A DNA stretch of 64,000 nucleotides from Sinorhizobium fredii NGR234 (GTDB taxonomy: Bacteria > Pseudomonadota > Alphaproteobacteria > Rhizobiales > Rhizobiaceae), in the NCBI RefSeq assembly GCF_000018545.1, contig NC_012587.1:1550001-1614000 (forward strand), in the 5' to 3' direction. Below the pieces are notes generated by a model. That model saw only the letters and a program-made list of their open reading frames with translations. It was not told the origin of the DNA and did not search any database. How positions within the stretch are numbered: position 1 is the first letter of the stretch; each line of letters opens with the position of its first letter. The position numbers and the translations under genes are program-made. Shown here piece after piece: positions 53,845 through 64,000 of the stretch.

Positions 53845-56766
53845 TTACTCGGCCGCGACGACTTTCCTCACTGTCCGGCGCTCCAGAAGCTCCTTCAGGA
53901 ACTGACCGGTATAGGAGCGAGGTTCCTTCACCACGTCTTCCGGCGTTCCCTTCGCGATGACCTCGCCGCCGCCGTCACCGCCTTCTGGCCCGAAGTCGAT
54001 GACCCAGTCGGCCGTCTTGATGACCTCGAGATTGTGCTCGATCACCACCACCGAGTTGCCCTGGTTGACGAGTTCATGCAGAACTTCAAGTAGCTTGGCT
54101 ACGTCGTGGAAATGCAAGCCGGTTGTCGGCTCATCGAGGATGTAGAGCGTGCGTCCGGTCGAGCGCTTCGACAGTTCCTTGGCGAGCTTGACGCGCTGGG
54201 CTTCGCCGCCCGACAGGGTATTCGCCTGCTGGCCGATCTTGATATAGCCGAGCCCGACCTGGTTCAGCGTCACCAGCTTGTCGCGGACGGCCGGAACGGC
54301 CGAGAAGAATTCGACACCTTCCTCGACCGTCATGTCGAGAACGTCGGCGATCGACTTGCCCTTGAAATGCACGTCGAGCGTTTCGCGGTTGTAGCGCTTG
54401 CCGTGGCAGACGTCGCAGGTGACATAGACATCCGGCAGGAAGTGCATCTCGATCTTGATGACGCCGTCGCCCTGGCAGGCTTCGCAGCGGCCGCCCTTGA
54501 CATTGAACGAGAAGCGGCCCGGCTGGTAGCCGCGGGTCTTCGCCTCCGGCAGTCCGGCGAACCAGTCGCGAATCGGCGTGAAGGCGCCGGTATAGGTCGC
54601 CGGGTTCGAGCGCGGCGTCCGGCCGATCGGCGACTGGTCGATGTCGATCACCTTGTCGATATGCTCGAAGCCATCGATCCGGTCGTGGTCGGCGGGGTTC
54701 TCGCGCGCCCCCATGACCCGGCGGGCGGCCGCCTTGTAGAGCGTCTCGATCAGGAAGGTCGACTTGCCGCCCCCCGAAACGCCGGTGACGGCGGTGAAGA
54801 CGCCAAGCGGGATCGACGCGGTCACGTTCTTCAGATTGTTAGCCCGCGCGCCTACGACGGTGATTTCCTTCTTCTTTTTCGGTTTACGTCGTTCGCCTGG
54901 AACGGCGACGGAGAGTTCGCCGGAGAGATATTTCCCGGTCAGCGACTTAGGGTTGTCCATGATGTCGGAGGGCGTGCCCTCGGCGACGATCTCGCCGCCG
55001 TGAATGCCGGCGGCCGGGCCGATGTCGACGACATGGTCCGCCGTCAGGATCGCATCCTCGTCATGCTCGACGACGATGACGGTGTTGCCGATGTCGCGCA
55101 GATGCCGAAGCGTTTCGAGCAGGCGGGCATTGTCGCGTTGGTGCAGGCCGATCGACGGCTCGTCGAGCACGTAGAGCACGCCGGTCAACCCGGAGCCGAT
55201 CTGCGAGGCCAGGCGGATCCGCTGGCTCTCGCCGCCGGAAAGCGTACCGGAATTGCGCGACAGGCTCAGATATTCGAGGCCGACATCGTTCAGGAAACGC
55301 AGCCGCTCGCGGATCTCCTTGAGGATGCGCACGGCGATTTCGTTCTGCTTGGTGCTGAGCCTTTCGGGAAGCGTTTCGAACCAGTCGCGCGCGGCGCGGA
55401 TCGACATCTCGGTGAGCTCGCCGATATGCGACTTGTCGATCTTGACGGCCAGCGCCTCCGGTTTCAGCCGGTAGCCGGCGCAGGCGGGGCAGGGCGCCGC
55501 CGACATGAAGCGCTCGATCTCCTCGCGCGCCCAGGCGCTGTCGGTCTCCTTCCAGCGCCGCTCGAGGTTGGGCACGATGCCTTCGAAGGTCTTCGTCGTG
55601 TTATAGGAGCGGGCGCCGTCCTGATAATGGAAGGTGATCTTCTCTTCCGTGCCGTGCAGGATCGCCTTCTGCGCCGCCTCGGAGAGCTCGCTCCAGCGAG
55701 TGCCGAGCTTGAAGTCGAAGACCTTGCCGAGCGCCTCGAGCGTCTGGTTGTAGTAGGGCGAGGTCGATTTCGCCCAAGGCGCGATCGCGCCGTCCCGCAA
55801 GGTGCGGTTCGGCTCGGGGACGATCAGCGCCTCGTCGATCTTCTGCTGGCTGCCGAGGCCGTCGCAGGTGGTGCAGGCGCCGAAGGGATTGTTGAAGGAG
55901 AACAGCCGCGGTTCGATTTCCGGAATGGTGAAGCCGGAAACCGGGCAGGCGAATTTCTCCGAGAACAGCACCCGCTCATGCGTTTCGTTCAGCGACTTGT
56001 TGGCGGAGCCGCCGGCGGCCGTCTCTTCCGGCGGCAGCGGCTTATCGGCGAATTCGGCGATTGCCAGACCGTCGGCGAGCGTCAGGCAGGTTTCCAGGCT
56101 GTCCGCAAGCCGGGTGGCAAGATCGGCCCGCACGACCACGCGGTCGACGACGACATCGATGTCATGCTTGTATTTCTTGTCGAGCGCCGGCACATCGGCA
56201 ATCTCATAGAACTGGCCGTCGACCTTGACGCGCTGGAAGCCCTTTTTCATCAGCTCGGCGAGTTCCTTCTTGTACTCGCCCTTACGGCCGCGCACGAGCG
56301 GCGCAAGGATATAGAGTCGCGTGCTCTCGCCGAACTCCAGGACGCGGTCGACCATCTGGCTGACAGTCTGGCTCTCGATCGGCAGGCCCGTCGCGGGCGA
56401 ATAGGGCACGCCGACGCGCGCGAAGAGCAGGCGCAGATAGTCGTAGATCTCGGTGACCGTGCCGACCGTCGAGCGCGGGTTGCGCGAGGTCGTCTTCTGC
56501 TCGATCGAGATCGCCGGCGACAGCCCGTCGATCTGGTCGACGTCCGGCTTCTGCATCATCTCCAGGAACTGCCGGGCATAGGCCGATAGGCTCTCGACAT
56601 AGCGGCGCTGGCCCTCGGCATAGATCGTGTCGAAGGCGAGCGAAGACTTGCCCGAGCCCGAAAGGCCGGTCATCACGATCAGCTTGTTGCGCGGCAGGTC
56701 GAGGTCGATGCCTTTGAGGTTATGCTCGCGCGCGCCGCGAATGGAGAGGGTCTTGAGTTCGCTCAT
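53845..56766 (-). CDS. uvrA: Excinuclease ABC subunit A
   Basis: 973 residues from the ATG at 56766 ([20 protein letters not shown]). Two ABC ATPase modules: Walker [16 protein letters not shown] near residue 33 and [15 protein letters not shown] near residue 670; signatures [12 protein letters not shown] and [12 protein letters not shown]; zinc finger Cys clusters in [12 protein letters not shown] and [13 protein letters not shown]. It finds bulky DNA lesions with UvrB in nucleotide excision repair. A LexA box (56893-56907) stands 126 bp before its start, so it is SOS-induced. It diverges from ssb. Confidence 0.97.
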   Translation of the reverse strand: MSELKTLSIRGAREHNLKGIDLDLPRNKLIVMTGLSGSGKSSLAFDTIYAEGQRRYVESLSAYARQFLEMMQKPDVDQIDGLSPAISIEQKTTSRNPRSTVGTVTEIYDYLRLLFARVGVPYSPATGLPIESQTVSQMVDRVLEFGESTRLYILAPLVRGRKGEYKKELAELMKKGFQRVKVDGQFYEIADVPALDKKYKHDIDVVVDRVVVRADLATRLADSLETCLTLADGLAIAEFADKPLPPEETAAGGSANKSLNETHERVLFSEKFACPVSGFTIPEIEPRLFSFNNPFGACTTCDGLGSQQKIDEALIVPEPNRTLRDGAIAPWAKSTSPYYNQTLEALGKVFDFKLGTRWSELSEAAQKAILHGTEEKITFHYQDGARSYNTTKTFEGIVPNLERRWKETDSAWAREEIERFMSAAPCPACAGYRLKPEALAVKIDKSHIGELTEMSIRAARDWFETLPERLSTKQNEIAVRILKEIRERLRFLNDVGLEYLSLSRNSGTLSGGESQRIRLASQIGSGLTGVLYVLDEPSIGLHQRDNARLLETLRHLRDIGNTVIVVEHDEDAILTADHVVDIGPAAGIHGGEIVAEGTPSDIMDNPKSLTGKYLSGELSVAVPGERRKPKKKKEITVVGARANNLKNVTASIPLGVFTAVTGVSGGGKSTFLIETLYKAAARRVMGARENPADHDRIDGFEHIDKVIDIDQSPIGRTPRSNPATYTGAFTPIRDWFAGLPEAKTRGYQPGRFSFNVKGGRCEACQGDGVIKIEMHFLPDVYVTCDVCHGKRYNRETLDVHFKGKSIADVLDMTVEEGVEFFSAVPAVRDKLVTLNQVGLGYIKIGQQANTLSGGEAQRVKLAKELSKRSTGRTLYILDEPTTGLHFHDVAKLLEVLHELVNQGNSVVVIEHNLEVIKTADWVIDFGPEGGDGGGEVIAKGTPEDVVKEPRSYTGQFLKELLERRTVRKVVAAE

Positions 56767-56892
56767 CGGAAGCCAGTTTTGCATGTCGGTTGAAAGCCTC
56801 CTATGTAATGACGAGAACGCCCATGTCGAGGCGCAATCGGCAAAGAGGCGGCTCAATTGCGATTCGGTTGACAGGATAATACGGGAATATTA

Positions 56893-56907
56893 GAACAAAG
56901 AAAGAAC
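56893..56907. promoter_or_regulatory. LexA/SOS box between uvrA and ssb
   Basis: GAACAAAGAAAGAAC at 56893-56907 is GAAC-N7-GAAC; read on the minus strand (toward uvrA) it is GTTC-N7-GTTC, the alphaproteobacterial LexA operator. It lies in the 283-bp divergent region, 126 bp from uvrA and 142 bp from ssb, and could control both. Confidence 0.85.
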
Positions 56908-57049
56908 AAACATAAGCCAAAGCCTGCCAAATGAGCTGTGGATTATGTAGGATGCGGGGCGTATCGGCGGCGGCTGGCCGCTAAGATGCGCGCTCTTGAG
57001 ATATTTGAAAGCCGGGCCGGCGGTTCGGCGGAAACACGGGAAAAGCGAT

Positions 57050-57568
57050 ATGGCTGGTAGCGTCAACAAGGTGATCTTGATCGGGAATGTCGGGGCCGAC
57101 CCGGAAATCCGGCGCACGCAGGACGGCCGGCCGATCGCCAACCTGAGGATCGCCACTTCGGAGACCTGGCGCGACCGCAACAGCGGCGAACGCCGTGAAA
57201 AGACGGAATGGCACAATGTCGTCGTCTTCAGCGAAGGCCTCTGCAAGGTCGTCGAGCAATATGTGAAGAAGGGCGCCAAGCTCTATATCGAAGGCCAGTT
57301 GCAGACGCGCAAATGGCAGGACCAGAACGGCAATGACCGTTACACGACGGAAGTCGTGCTGCAAGGGTTCAGCTCGACGCTGACGATGCTCGATGGTCGC
57401 GGCGAGGGCGGCGGAGCCGGTCGCGGCGGCAGCGATTACGGCGGTGGCGGCGGTTACGAGGATTATGATCAGCCGCGGCAATCCTCCGGCGGCGGACGCT
57501 CCGGCGGCCAGTCGAACCAGGGCGGCGGCAATTTCTCACGCGATCTCGACGACGACATTCCGTTCTGA
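57050..57568 (+). CDS. ssb: Single-stranded DNA-binding protein
   Basis: 172 residues from the ATG at 57050. The OB fold is seen in [20 protein letters not shown] and [20 protein letters not shown] near residue 40, then [21 protein letters not shown] Gly-rich linker ([20 protein letters not shown]) leads to the acidic tip [11 protein letters not shown] that recruits replication and repair proteins. It coats single-stranded DNA as a tetramer. It faces uvrA across an SOS box, so it may be LexA-regulated. It is followed by a hairpin at 57599-57620. Confidence 0.97.
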   Translation: MAGSVNKVILIGNVGADPEIRRTQDGRPIANLRIATSETWRDRNSGERREKTEWHNVVVFSEGLCKVVEQYVKKGAKLYIEGQLQTRKWQDQNGNDRYTTEVVLQGFSSTLTMLDGRGEGGGAGRGGSDYGGGGGYEDYDQPRQSSGGGRSGGQSNQGGGNFSRDLDDDIPF

Positions 57569-57598
57569 TCGGCAGGATCGAGAACCCCGAAGAACGTT

Positions 57599-57620
57599 CG
57601 GCCCGCCTCTGAGCGGGCCG
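57599..57620. terminator. Terminator-like hairpin after ssb
   Basis: CGGCCCGC (57599-57606) pairs perfectly with GCGGGCCG (57613-57620), loop CTCTGA, followed by TTGCGCGTTT. It lies between the convergent ssb (stop 57568) and marC (stop 57629) genes. Confidence 0.75.
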
Positions 57621-57628
57621 TTGCGCGT

Positions 57629-58258
57629 TTAGACCTGGAATGCCGAGCGGACGCCATCGACGACGAACTGCACGGCCAGCGCCGCGAGGATCACGCCGAG
57701 GAGGCGGGTCAGGATCGCCCGACCGGTGACGCCGAGAAAGCGGTCGATCCGATCAGCGATCACCAGGGCCAGAAAGAGCAGTGCCATCGAGGCGGCGATG
57801 ACGATGAGAAGTTGCGCGCGACCTATGACCGAGGGAAGGGAACTACCGAGAAGGATGGTTGCCGAGATCGCTCCGGGACCCGCGATCAGCGGCAGGGCGA
57901 GGGGGAAGACGGCAATATTGTGAATGTGGTCCTTCGTTACCGCCGTTTCGCCGGTTTTTTCCTTTCGCTCCTGGCGCCGCTCGAAGATCATCTCGAAGGA
58001 GATCCAGAAGAGAAGCAGGCCGCCGGCGATGCGGAAGGCGCCGATCGAGATGCCCAGCAGTCCGAGAATGCCGTCGCCGAAGAGGGCAAAAGCAGCGAGA
58101 ATGAAGAAGGCGATCAACGAGCCGCGCGTGGCAACCTGGAAGCGCTCCTGCCGGTTCAATCCGACCGTGAGGCTCAGGAAGATTGGCGCGAGACCCGGCG
58201 GATCGAGTGTGACGAGCAGCGTCGTCAGCGCATTGACCAACAGATCGACATTGAACAT
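57629..58258 (-). CDS. MarC/UPF0056 family membrane protein
   Basis: 209 residues from the ATG at 58258 (MFNVDLLVNALTTLLVTLDP); the longer frame to 58321 adds an unlike segment. About six membrane helices, e.g. GSLIAFFILAAFALFGDGIL, FRIAGGLLLFWISFEMIF, FPLALPLIAGPGAISATILL and LTRLLGVILAALAVQFVVDG. The PLALPLIAGPGAI loop is the family's mark. MarC proteins are inner membrane proteins of unknown transport function. It converges with ssb and diverges from gyrA. Confidence 0.92.
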   Translation of the reverse strand: MFNVDLLVNALTTLLVTLDPPGLAPIFLSLTVGLNRQERFQVATRGSLIAFFILAAFALFGDGILGLLGISIGAFRIAGGLLLFWISFEMIFERRQERKEKTGETAVTKDHIHNIAVFPLALPLIAGPGAISATILLGSSLPSVIGRAQLLIVIAASMALLFLALVIADRIDRFLGVTGRAILTRLLGVILAALAVQFVVDGVRSAFQV

Positions 58259-58493
58259 CCGTTCCCCCTCCGGATCCTCCAGGGCAGTTCCCTGGTCGCG
58301 CTGCATTCTTAGGTAACCCATGCGCGCTTGGGAAGGGCCGACTAGTCAATCGCCGCGCGATAGCATACACCGGGCGCGGGCGGGCACGCCGGATGTGTTC
58401 GATGTTTGCGCAAAAGCCTTTCCGATTTATGGGTGCGTGCCCTAGAAAAGCCCGTTACACCGGCAAAAGGCTGTTCAAAACCATTGGCCAAAA

Positions 58494-58522
58494 TTGGCGC
58501 TCGAAGCGGCATTCGGCTATAA
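58494..58522 (+). promoter_or_regulatory. Candidate gyrA promoter
   Basis: TTGGCG (58494-58499), a 17-bp spacer and CTATAA (58517-58522) match the -35/-10 layout. Transcription would begin near 58529, leaving a leader of about 30 nt before the TTG start at 58559. The 300 bp between marC and gyrA hold no other feature I can see. Confidence 0.65.
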
Positions 58523-58558
58523 GAACTGACTGATTCTGAACAAAGATCGTGATCGACA

Positions 58559-61342
<2,784 letters not shown>

Positions 61343-61361
61343 GCGCGGTAACAGCAACAAG

Positions 61362-61387
61362 AAGCCCGCCGGATCGGCGGGCTTTTT
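61362..61387 (+). terminator. gyrA terminator
   Basis: AAGCCCGCC and GGCGGGCTT form a 9-bp stem around GGATC at 61362-61384, followed by TTTT. It lies 20 bp after the gyrA stop and is a classic intrinsic terminator. Confidence 0.88.
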
Positions 61388-61430
61388 CGTGAGCGCAAAA
61401 GTCAAGACCGGATGGCGCCGCTGTGGCAGG

Positions 61431-62402
61431 TCAGTTCTTGAAGACGATGCAGGCGCCGCCGCTGCGGCGAATGGTGGCGCACAGCTTGTCCGCCTCCGTG
61501 CGGGTCTGGCGGCCGATTCGCGCGGCATAGCGTATTCTGCCGCCGAAGCTGCCATTGCGTTCCCGCACAACAAGCGCCTTTTCGCTGCTGATCGGCGCCG
61601 GCAGGCGTTTGACGGAACTGAGGAACAGGCGGTGCGCCACGGATTTCCGATAGTGAGCTGCCAATTGGACGCCCCAAGGGGCCCAGGGGGCCTCATCGAC
61701 GATCACGATATCGCGCAGTCGCCGGGAGCTGGCGAGCGCAAAGCAGCCATCCAGGAAGTTCTTGTTCTTGTCGAGCGCAAGGTCGAGTGATTTGGGCGGG
61801 TTGTCGCGCCAGTCCTCCACGGCGTGGGCAGTGATCGCCAGGACGTATTCGCGCGTCTCATAGGGCAGCCAATCGATCTCCAGAAACCGCTCCAGCCCGG
61901 CTTCGCCGGCATTGTAGGCGGCAGCTGCGAAACCGAGATTGCCGTAGCGCAGCTTTAGCTCGCTTAGATACTCGGCTGATTTGCCGAGGGCGGCCACGGC
62001 GTCGAAGCTGTTGGACAGGCCGCGCAGCTTCGCCGTTCCGGGCATGAATTGAGCGATCCCTTCGGCGCCCTTGGGGCTGACGGCGTCCGGTTGGAACAGG
62101 CTTTCGCGCCAGATCAGCCGTGCGAAGAAGGGCGGAGGCAGGCCGTTTGCCTCGGCATAGTGTTCGATGATGCCGCATACGTCCCGGGCGAAATTCTCTC
62201 GGCTGATACAGAGGGGAACCGGCGGCTTCGCCGTGGAAACACCGGAGTAAACGCATTTGCGCGCGACCGGAGCGTCGGTTCGGGCGTTCCCGATACCGGC
62301 AAGGGCGATTGTGAACAGCAGCGTAGCCCCGGCAGCGCACGCCAGACGTCCCATTCGGTTGCCCCAGATGTGGCATCGGCCCGCTCTGCTCGGTTTGACC
62401 AT
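61431..62402 (-). CDS. Lytic murein transglycosylase (SLT-like), exported
   Basis: 323 residues from the ATG at 62402, preceded by GAGGAG; the longer frame to 62624 runs through an sRNA gene. A signal peptide (GRLACAAGATLLFTIALAGI) is followed by an SLT-type domain: PPPFFARLIWRESLFQPDAV with the catalytic Glu (RES) near residue 105, GAEGIAQFMPGTAKLRGLSN and LRYGNLGFAAAAYNAGEAGL. It should cleave glycan strands to 1,6-anhydro sugars in the periplasm, which AnmK later recycles. The C-terminal part ends in a SPOR-like region (GRIRYAARIGRQTRTEADKL). Confidence 0.9.
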   Translation of the reverse strand: MVKPSRAGRCHIWGNRMGRLACAAGATLLFTIALAGIGNARTDAPVARKCVYSGVSTAKPPVPLCISRENFARDVCGIIEHYAEANGLPPPFFARLIWRESLFQPDAVSPKGAEGIAQFMPGTAKLRGLSNSFDAVAALGKSAEYLSELKLRYGNLGFAAAAYNAGEAGLERFLEIDWLPYETREYVLAITAHAVEDWRDNPPKSLDLALDKNKNFLDGCFALASSRRLRDIVIVDEAPWAPWGVQLAAHYRKSVAHRLFLSSVKRLPAPISSEKALVVRERNGSFGGRIRYAARIGRQTRTEADKLCATIRRSGGACIVFKN

Positions 62403-62510
62403 ACGGCTCCTCGGCGATGAACGCGTGATCACAAATAGCATTTTCGCTGACGACGAGAAACAGGGCAGACGCGGCAACCGGCAGCGTCGCAACCACGGCC
62501 GGCACGGAAC

Positions 62511-62626
62511 AAAAAAAGAGGGCCACAAGCGAACTTGGGCCCTGTCAGTTGTGAAGGTTGGAAACCTCCAGAGGGGAACAGCTGATGCGACGGCCGGGGA
62601 GGAGGAAGCCGCCAGGTGCACCAACC
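62511..62626 (-). ncRNA. abcR: AbcR-type small RNA, distal copy
   Basis: About 116 nt, from near 62626 to the U-run at 62511-62517. Promoter TTGAAC (62656-62661), 17-bp spacer, CATATA (62633-62638). The RNA has a CU-rich segment (CTTCCTCCTCCCC), a second loop TGTTCCCCTCTGGAGG and a terminator: GGGCCCAAG, TTCG loop, CTTGTGGCCC, then TTTTTTT. The same layout recurs in the copy 200 bp away. In alphaproteobacteria AbcR RNAs are Hfq-dependent and repress ABC-transporter mRNAs by pairing through such CUCCC motifs. Which copy is AbcR1 or AbcR2 cannot be told. Confidence 0.85.
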
Positions 62627-62632
62627 AAAAGC

Positions 62633-62661
62633 TATATGGGGAACGCCGCGCGACCGTTCAA
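62633..62661 (-). promoter_or_regulatory. Promoter of distal AbcR copy
   Basis: On the minus strand TTGAAC (62661-62656), 17 bp, CATATA (62638-62633): a near-consensus housekeeping promoter with start expected near 62626. Confidence 0.75.
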
Positions 62662-62710
62662 TGGCTCCGCAACAGATTTTCGCAACTGAAGGCTGTGCGT
62701 GTTTGCGGGC

Positions 62711-62830
62711 AAAAAAAGAGGGCCGCAAGAAAACTTGGGCCCTTGTAGTTGTGAAGGTAATTAAAACCTCCAGAGGGGAACAGCTGCTGCGGTGGCACTG
62801 GGAGGAGAAGCCACCAAAGATGCATCAGCT
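62711..62830 (-). ncRNA. abcR: AbcR-type small RNA, proximal copy (next to lsrB)
   Basis: About 120 nt, from near 62830 to a U-run at 62711-62717. It shares with the distal copy the CU-rich loop (CTTCTCCTCCCA), the TGTTCCCCTCTGGAGG loop and the terminator stem GGGCCCAAG...CTTGCGGCCC plus U-run. The two copies are direct tandem repeats about 200 bp apart. Promoter elements TTGCTC (62860-62865) and CATACC (62837-62842), 17 bp apart, are weaker than for the other copy, so regulation may differ; in rhizobia and Brucella the neighbouring LysR regulator controls one AbcR. Confidence 0.85.
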
Positions 62831-62836
62831 GGGTTT

Positions 62837-62865
62837 GGTATGCTGCTTTTTTGGGCGAGGAGCAA
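62837..62865 (-). promoter_or_regulatory. Promoter of proximal AbcR copy
   Basis: On the minus strand TTGCTC (62865-62860), 17 bp, CATACC (62842-62837), a weak promoter that may need an activator. A dyad TGCA-N6-TGCA lies at 62906-62919, about 75 bp upstream of the expected start, and could bind the LysR-type protein encoded next door. Confidence 0.55.
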
Positions 62866-63036
62866 TCATTTAATATGCATGACAGCCATGCCGTCCGCGC
62901 ATTCCTGCATATTTTTGCATCGCACAAAAAGGCTTGCTCTGCGCCGATGCTTCGGGCGCAAAAATACTTCCTCAAAAAACAAGGGCTTAACGGTGGGATT
63001 GGCAACTGCCCATAAATCGAGCAATCGCGCTGGGCG

Positions 63037-63933
63037 TCAGAAATTCCAGTTGCGGGCCTTGGCGACAATATAGTCGCGGAAGACCTTCAGCTTCGCGGCG
63101 TTCTTCATTTCGTCCGGATAGCAGAAATAGGTATCGAAAGAAGGGATGTCGGCACTGATCGGCAACTGAATCAGGCCCGGGTCCCGGCCGACGATATAGT
63201 CGGGAAGCATGGCAATGCCGATCCCAAGCAGGCAAGCGCGCTTGATCGAGGTCTGGCTGTTGATCTGCAAGTGCGAGACGCGCGGATTGTCCGGATCCCT
63301 CCCGGCGATCTCCAGCCAGTTGACGTCAAGCAGATAGTTGGGTGCCGGTTCGCCGAAGGTGATGATGCGATGATTGTCGAGGTCCTGGATCGACTGCGGC
63401 TCGCCGTTCTTGTTGATGTAGGAGGGCGCGGCATAGATGTGCATGTGCACCGTGAACAGCTTGCGCTGGATCAGGTCCGACTGCTGCGGCTGGCGCAGGC
63501 GGATGGCGCAGTCGGCGTGTCGCATGTTCACGTCGAGCTCTTCATTGTCGAGAATGAGCTGGACCTGGACATCCGGGTAGAGCGCCATGAATTCCTGGAT
63601 CTTGTCGGTCAACCAGCCCTGGCCGAGACCGACGGTCGTGGTGATGCGCAGCTTGCCGCTTGGCTTGTCGGTAGTCTCGCTCAACTGCGCCTTGACGCTT
63701 TCGAGCTTCATCAGCACTTCGTGCGCCGTCCGGTAGAGCATTTCGCCCTGTTCGGTCAGAATCAACCCGCGCGCATGGCGATGAAACAGCTTGATGCCGA
63801 CATCCTGCTCGAGCGCGCTGACCTGCCGGCTGATGGCGGATTGCGAGAGGTGGAGTTTGTCTGCCGCATGCGTGAACGAGCCGGCCTCTGCCGCCGCATG
63901 AAATATGCGCAGTTTATCCCAGTCTAGCGACAT
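63037..63933 (-). CDS. lsrB: LysR-type regulator LsrB (VtlR family)
   Basis: 298 residues from the ATG at 63933 (MSLDWDKLRIFHAAAEAGSF); longer starts (63945, 63972) exist but do not match the family opening. The helix-turn-helix lies at residues about 18-40 (THAADKLHLSQSAISRQVSA). The effector domain begins near residue 90 (GKLRITTTVGLGQGWLTDKI); a Cys in RHADCAIRLRQ near residue 144 and another in KRACLLGIGIAML near residue 225 are present, which may matter because LsrB is linked to redox and cell-surface control. LsrB/VtlR proteins activate nearby AbcR small RNAs. The two AbcR-like RNA genes follow on the same strand, in keeping with this. Confidence 0.92.
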   Translation of the reverse strand: MSLDWDKLRIFHAAAEAGSFTHAADKLHLSQSAISRQVSALEQDVGIKLFHRHARGLILTEQGEMLYRTAHEVLMKLESVKAQLSETTDKPSGKLRITTTVGLGQGWLTDKIQEFMALYPDVQVQLILDNEELDVNMRHADCAIRLRQPQQSDLIQRKLFTVHMHIYAAPSYINKNGEPQSIQDLDNHRIITFGEPAPNYLLDVNWLEIAGRDPDNPRVSHLQINSQTSIKRACLLGIGIAMLPDYIVGRDPGLIQLPISADIPSFDTYFCYPDEMKNAAKLKVFRDYIVAKARNWNF

Positions 63934-64000
63934 GAAATCCCCCATAAAGGACCGTTCGGGGGACAAGGGCATGTCCTCCGCGCGTCACCGATGCGTCTGT

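Noticed and set aside
54106..56589. Plus-strand open frame of 827 codons across uvrA
   Set aside because: Antisense shadow of uvrA; protein has no recognisable domain and its codon pattern follows uvrA.

Overview
The window reads as an ordinary, gene-dense stretch of an alphaproteobacterial chromosome, most likely a Sinorhizobium/Ensifer species. The reasons are the high GC content, a B12-dependent class II ribonucleotide reductase, a suf operon in the rhizobial order (IscS-like desulfurase, sufB, sufC, sufD, sufS, sufT, sufA), the run nrdJ - DUF72 - uvrA - ssb - marC - gyrA, the regulator lsrB next to two tandem AbcR-type small RNAs, and palindromic intergenic repeats of a type common in rhizobia. 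I see no phage, insertion sequence, CRISPR array, tRNA or rRNA. The genus call is from memory of gene order and protein likeness; no search was run.

Layout. 1-5.7 kb: a LacI-controlled sugar/sugar-acid operon (LacI, DUF2264 protein, 2-hydroxyacid dehydrogenase, a sugar isomerase cut by the window edge) facing a Tat-exported binding protein. 5.7-13.2 kb: small housekeeping and unknown genes, including purB, rpe, a PilZ protein, a P1-family peptidase and a branched-chain-type binding protein. 13.4-18.9 kb: a flavin-reductase-like gene followed by a five-gene maturation cluster for a molybdenum hydroxylase (MoxR ATPase, VWA protein, two halves of XdhC, a MoeA/MocA fusion), with no enzyme subunits in view. 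18.9-32.5 kb: TfoX-N, NUDIX, DEAD-box helicase, M23 peptidase, DUF455, peroxiredoxin, a 1128-residue AsmA/YhdP-like protein, tyrS, anmK, a membrane GGDEF protein and an alpha/beta hydrolase. 32.5-39.8 kb: the suf operon, with an Irr-type (ICE) box over its likely promoter and an apparent 1-nt deletion near the 3' end of sufS. 39.9-44.5 kb: gcvT-gcvH-gcvP behind a tandem glycine riboswitch. 44.7-48.4 kb: copper-related exported proteins (DUF2946-like, YcnI-PCuAC fusion), a hypothetical gene, two paralogous mini-lipoproteins, a GNAT acetyltransferase and another small lipoprotein. 48.4-63.9 kb: nrdJ, DUF72, uvrA and ssb with a LexA box between them, marC, gyrA, a lytic transglycosylase, two AbcR-like sRNAs and lsrB.

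Many genes are joined by ATGA or TGATG stop/start overlaps (1-4.3 kb, 9.6-11.1 kb, 12.1-13.2 kb, 13.9-18.9 kb, gcvHP), which marks translationally coupled operons. I found no convincing undescribed multi-gene system. The most useful leads are the sufS frameshift, the regulatory sites (Irr, LexA, NrdR, glycine riboswitch, AbcR promoters), the molybdenum-maturation cluster without its enzyme, and the mini-lipoprotein pair.
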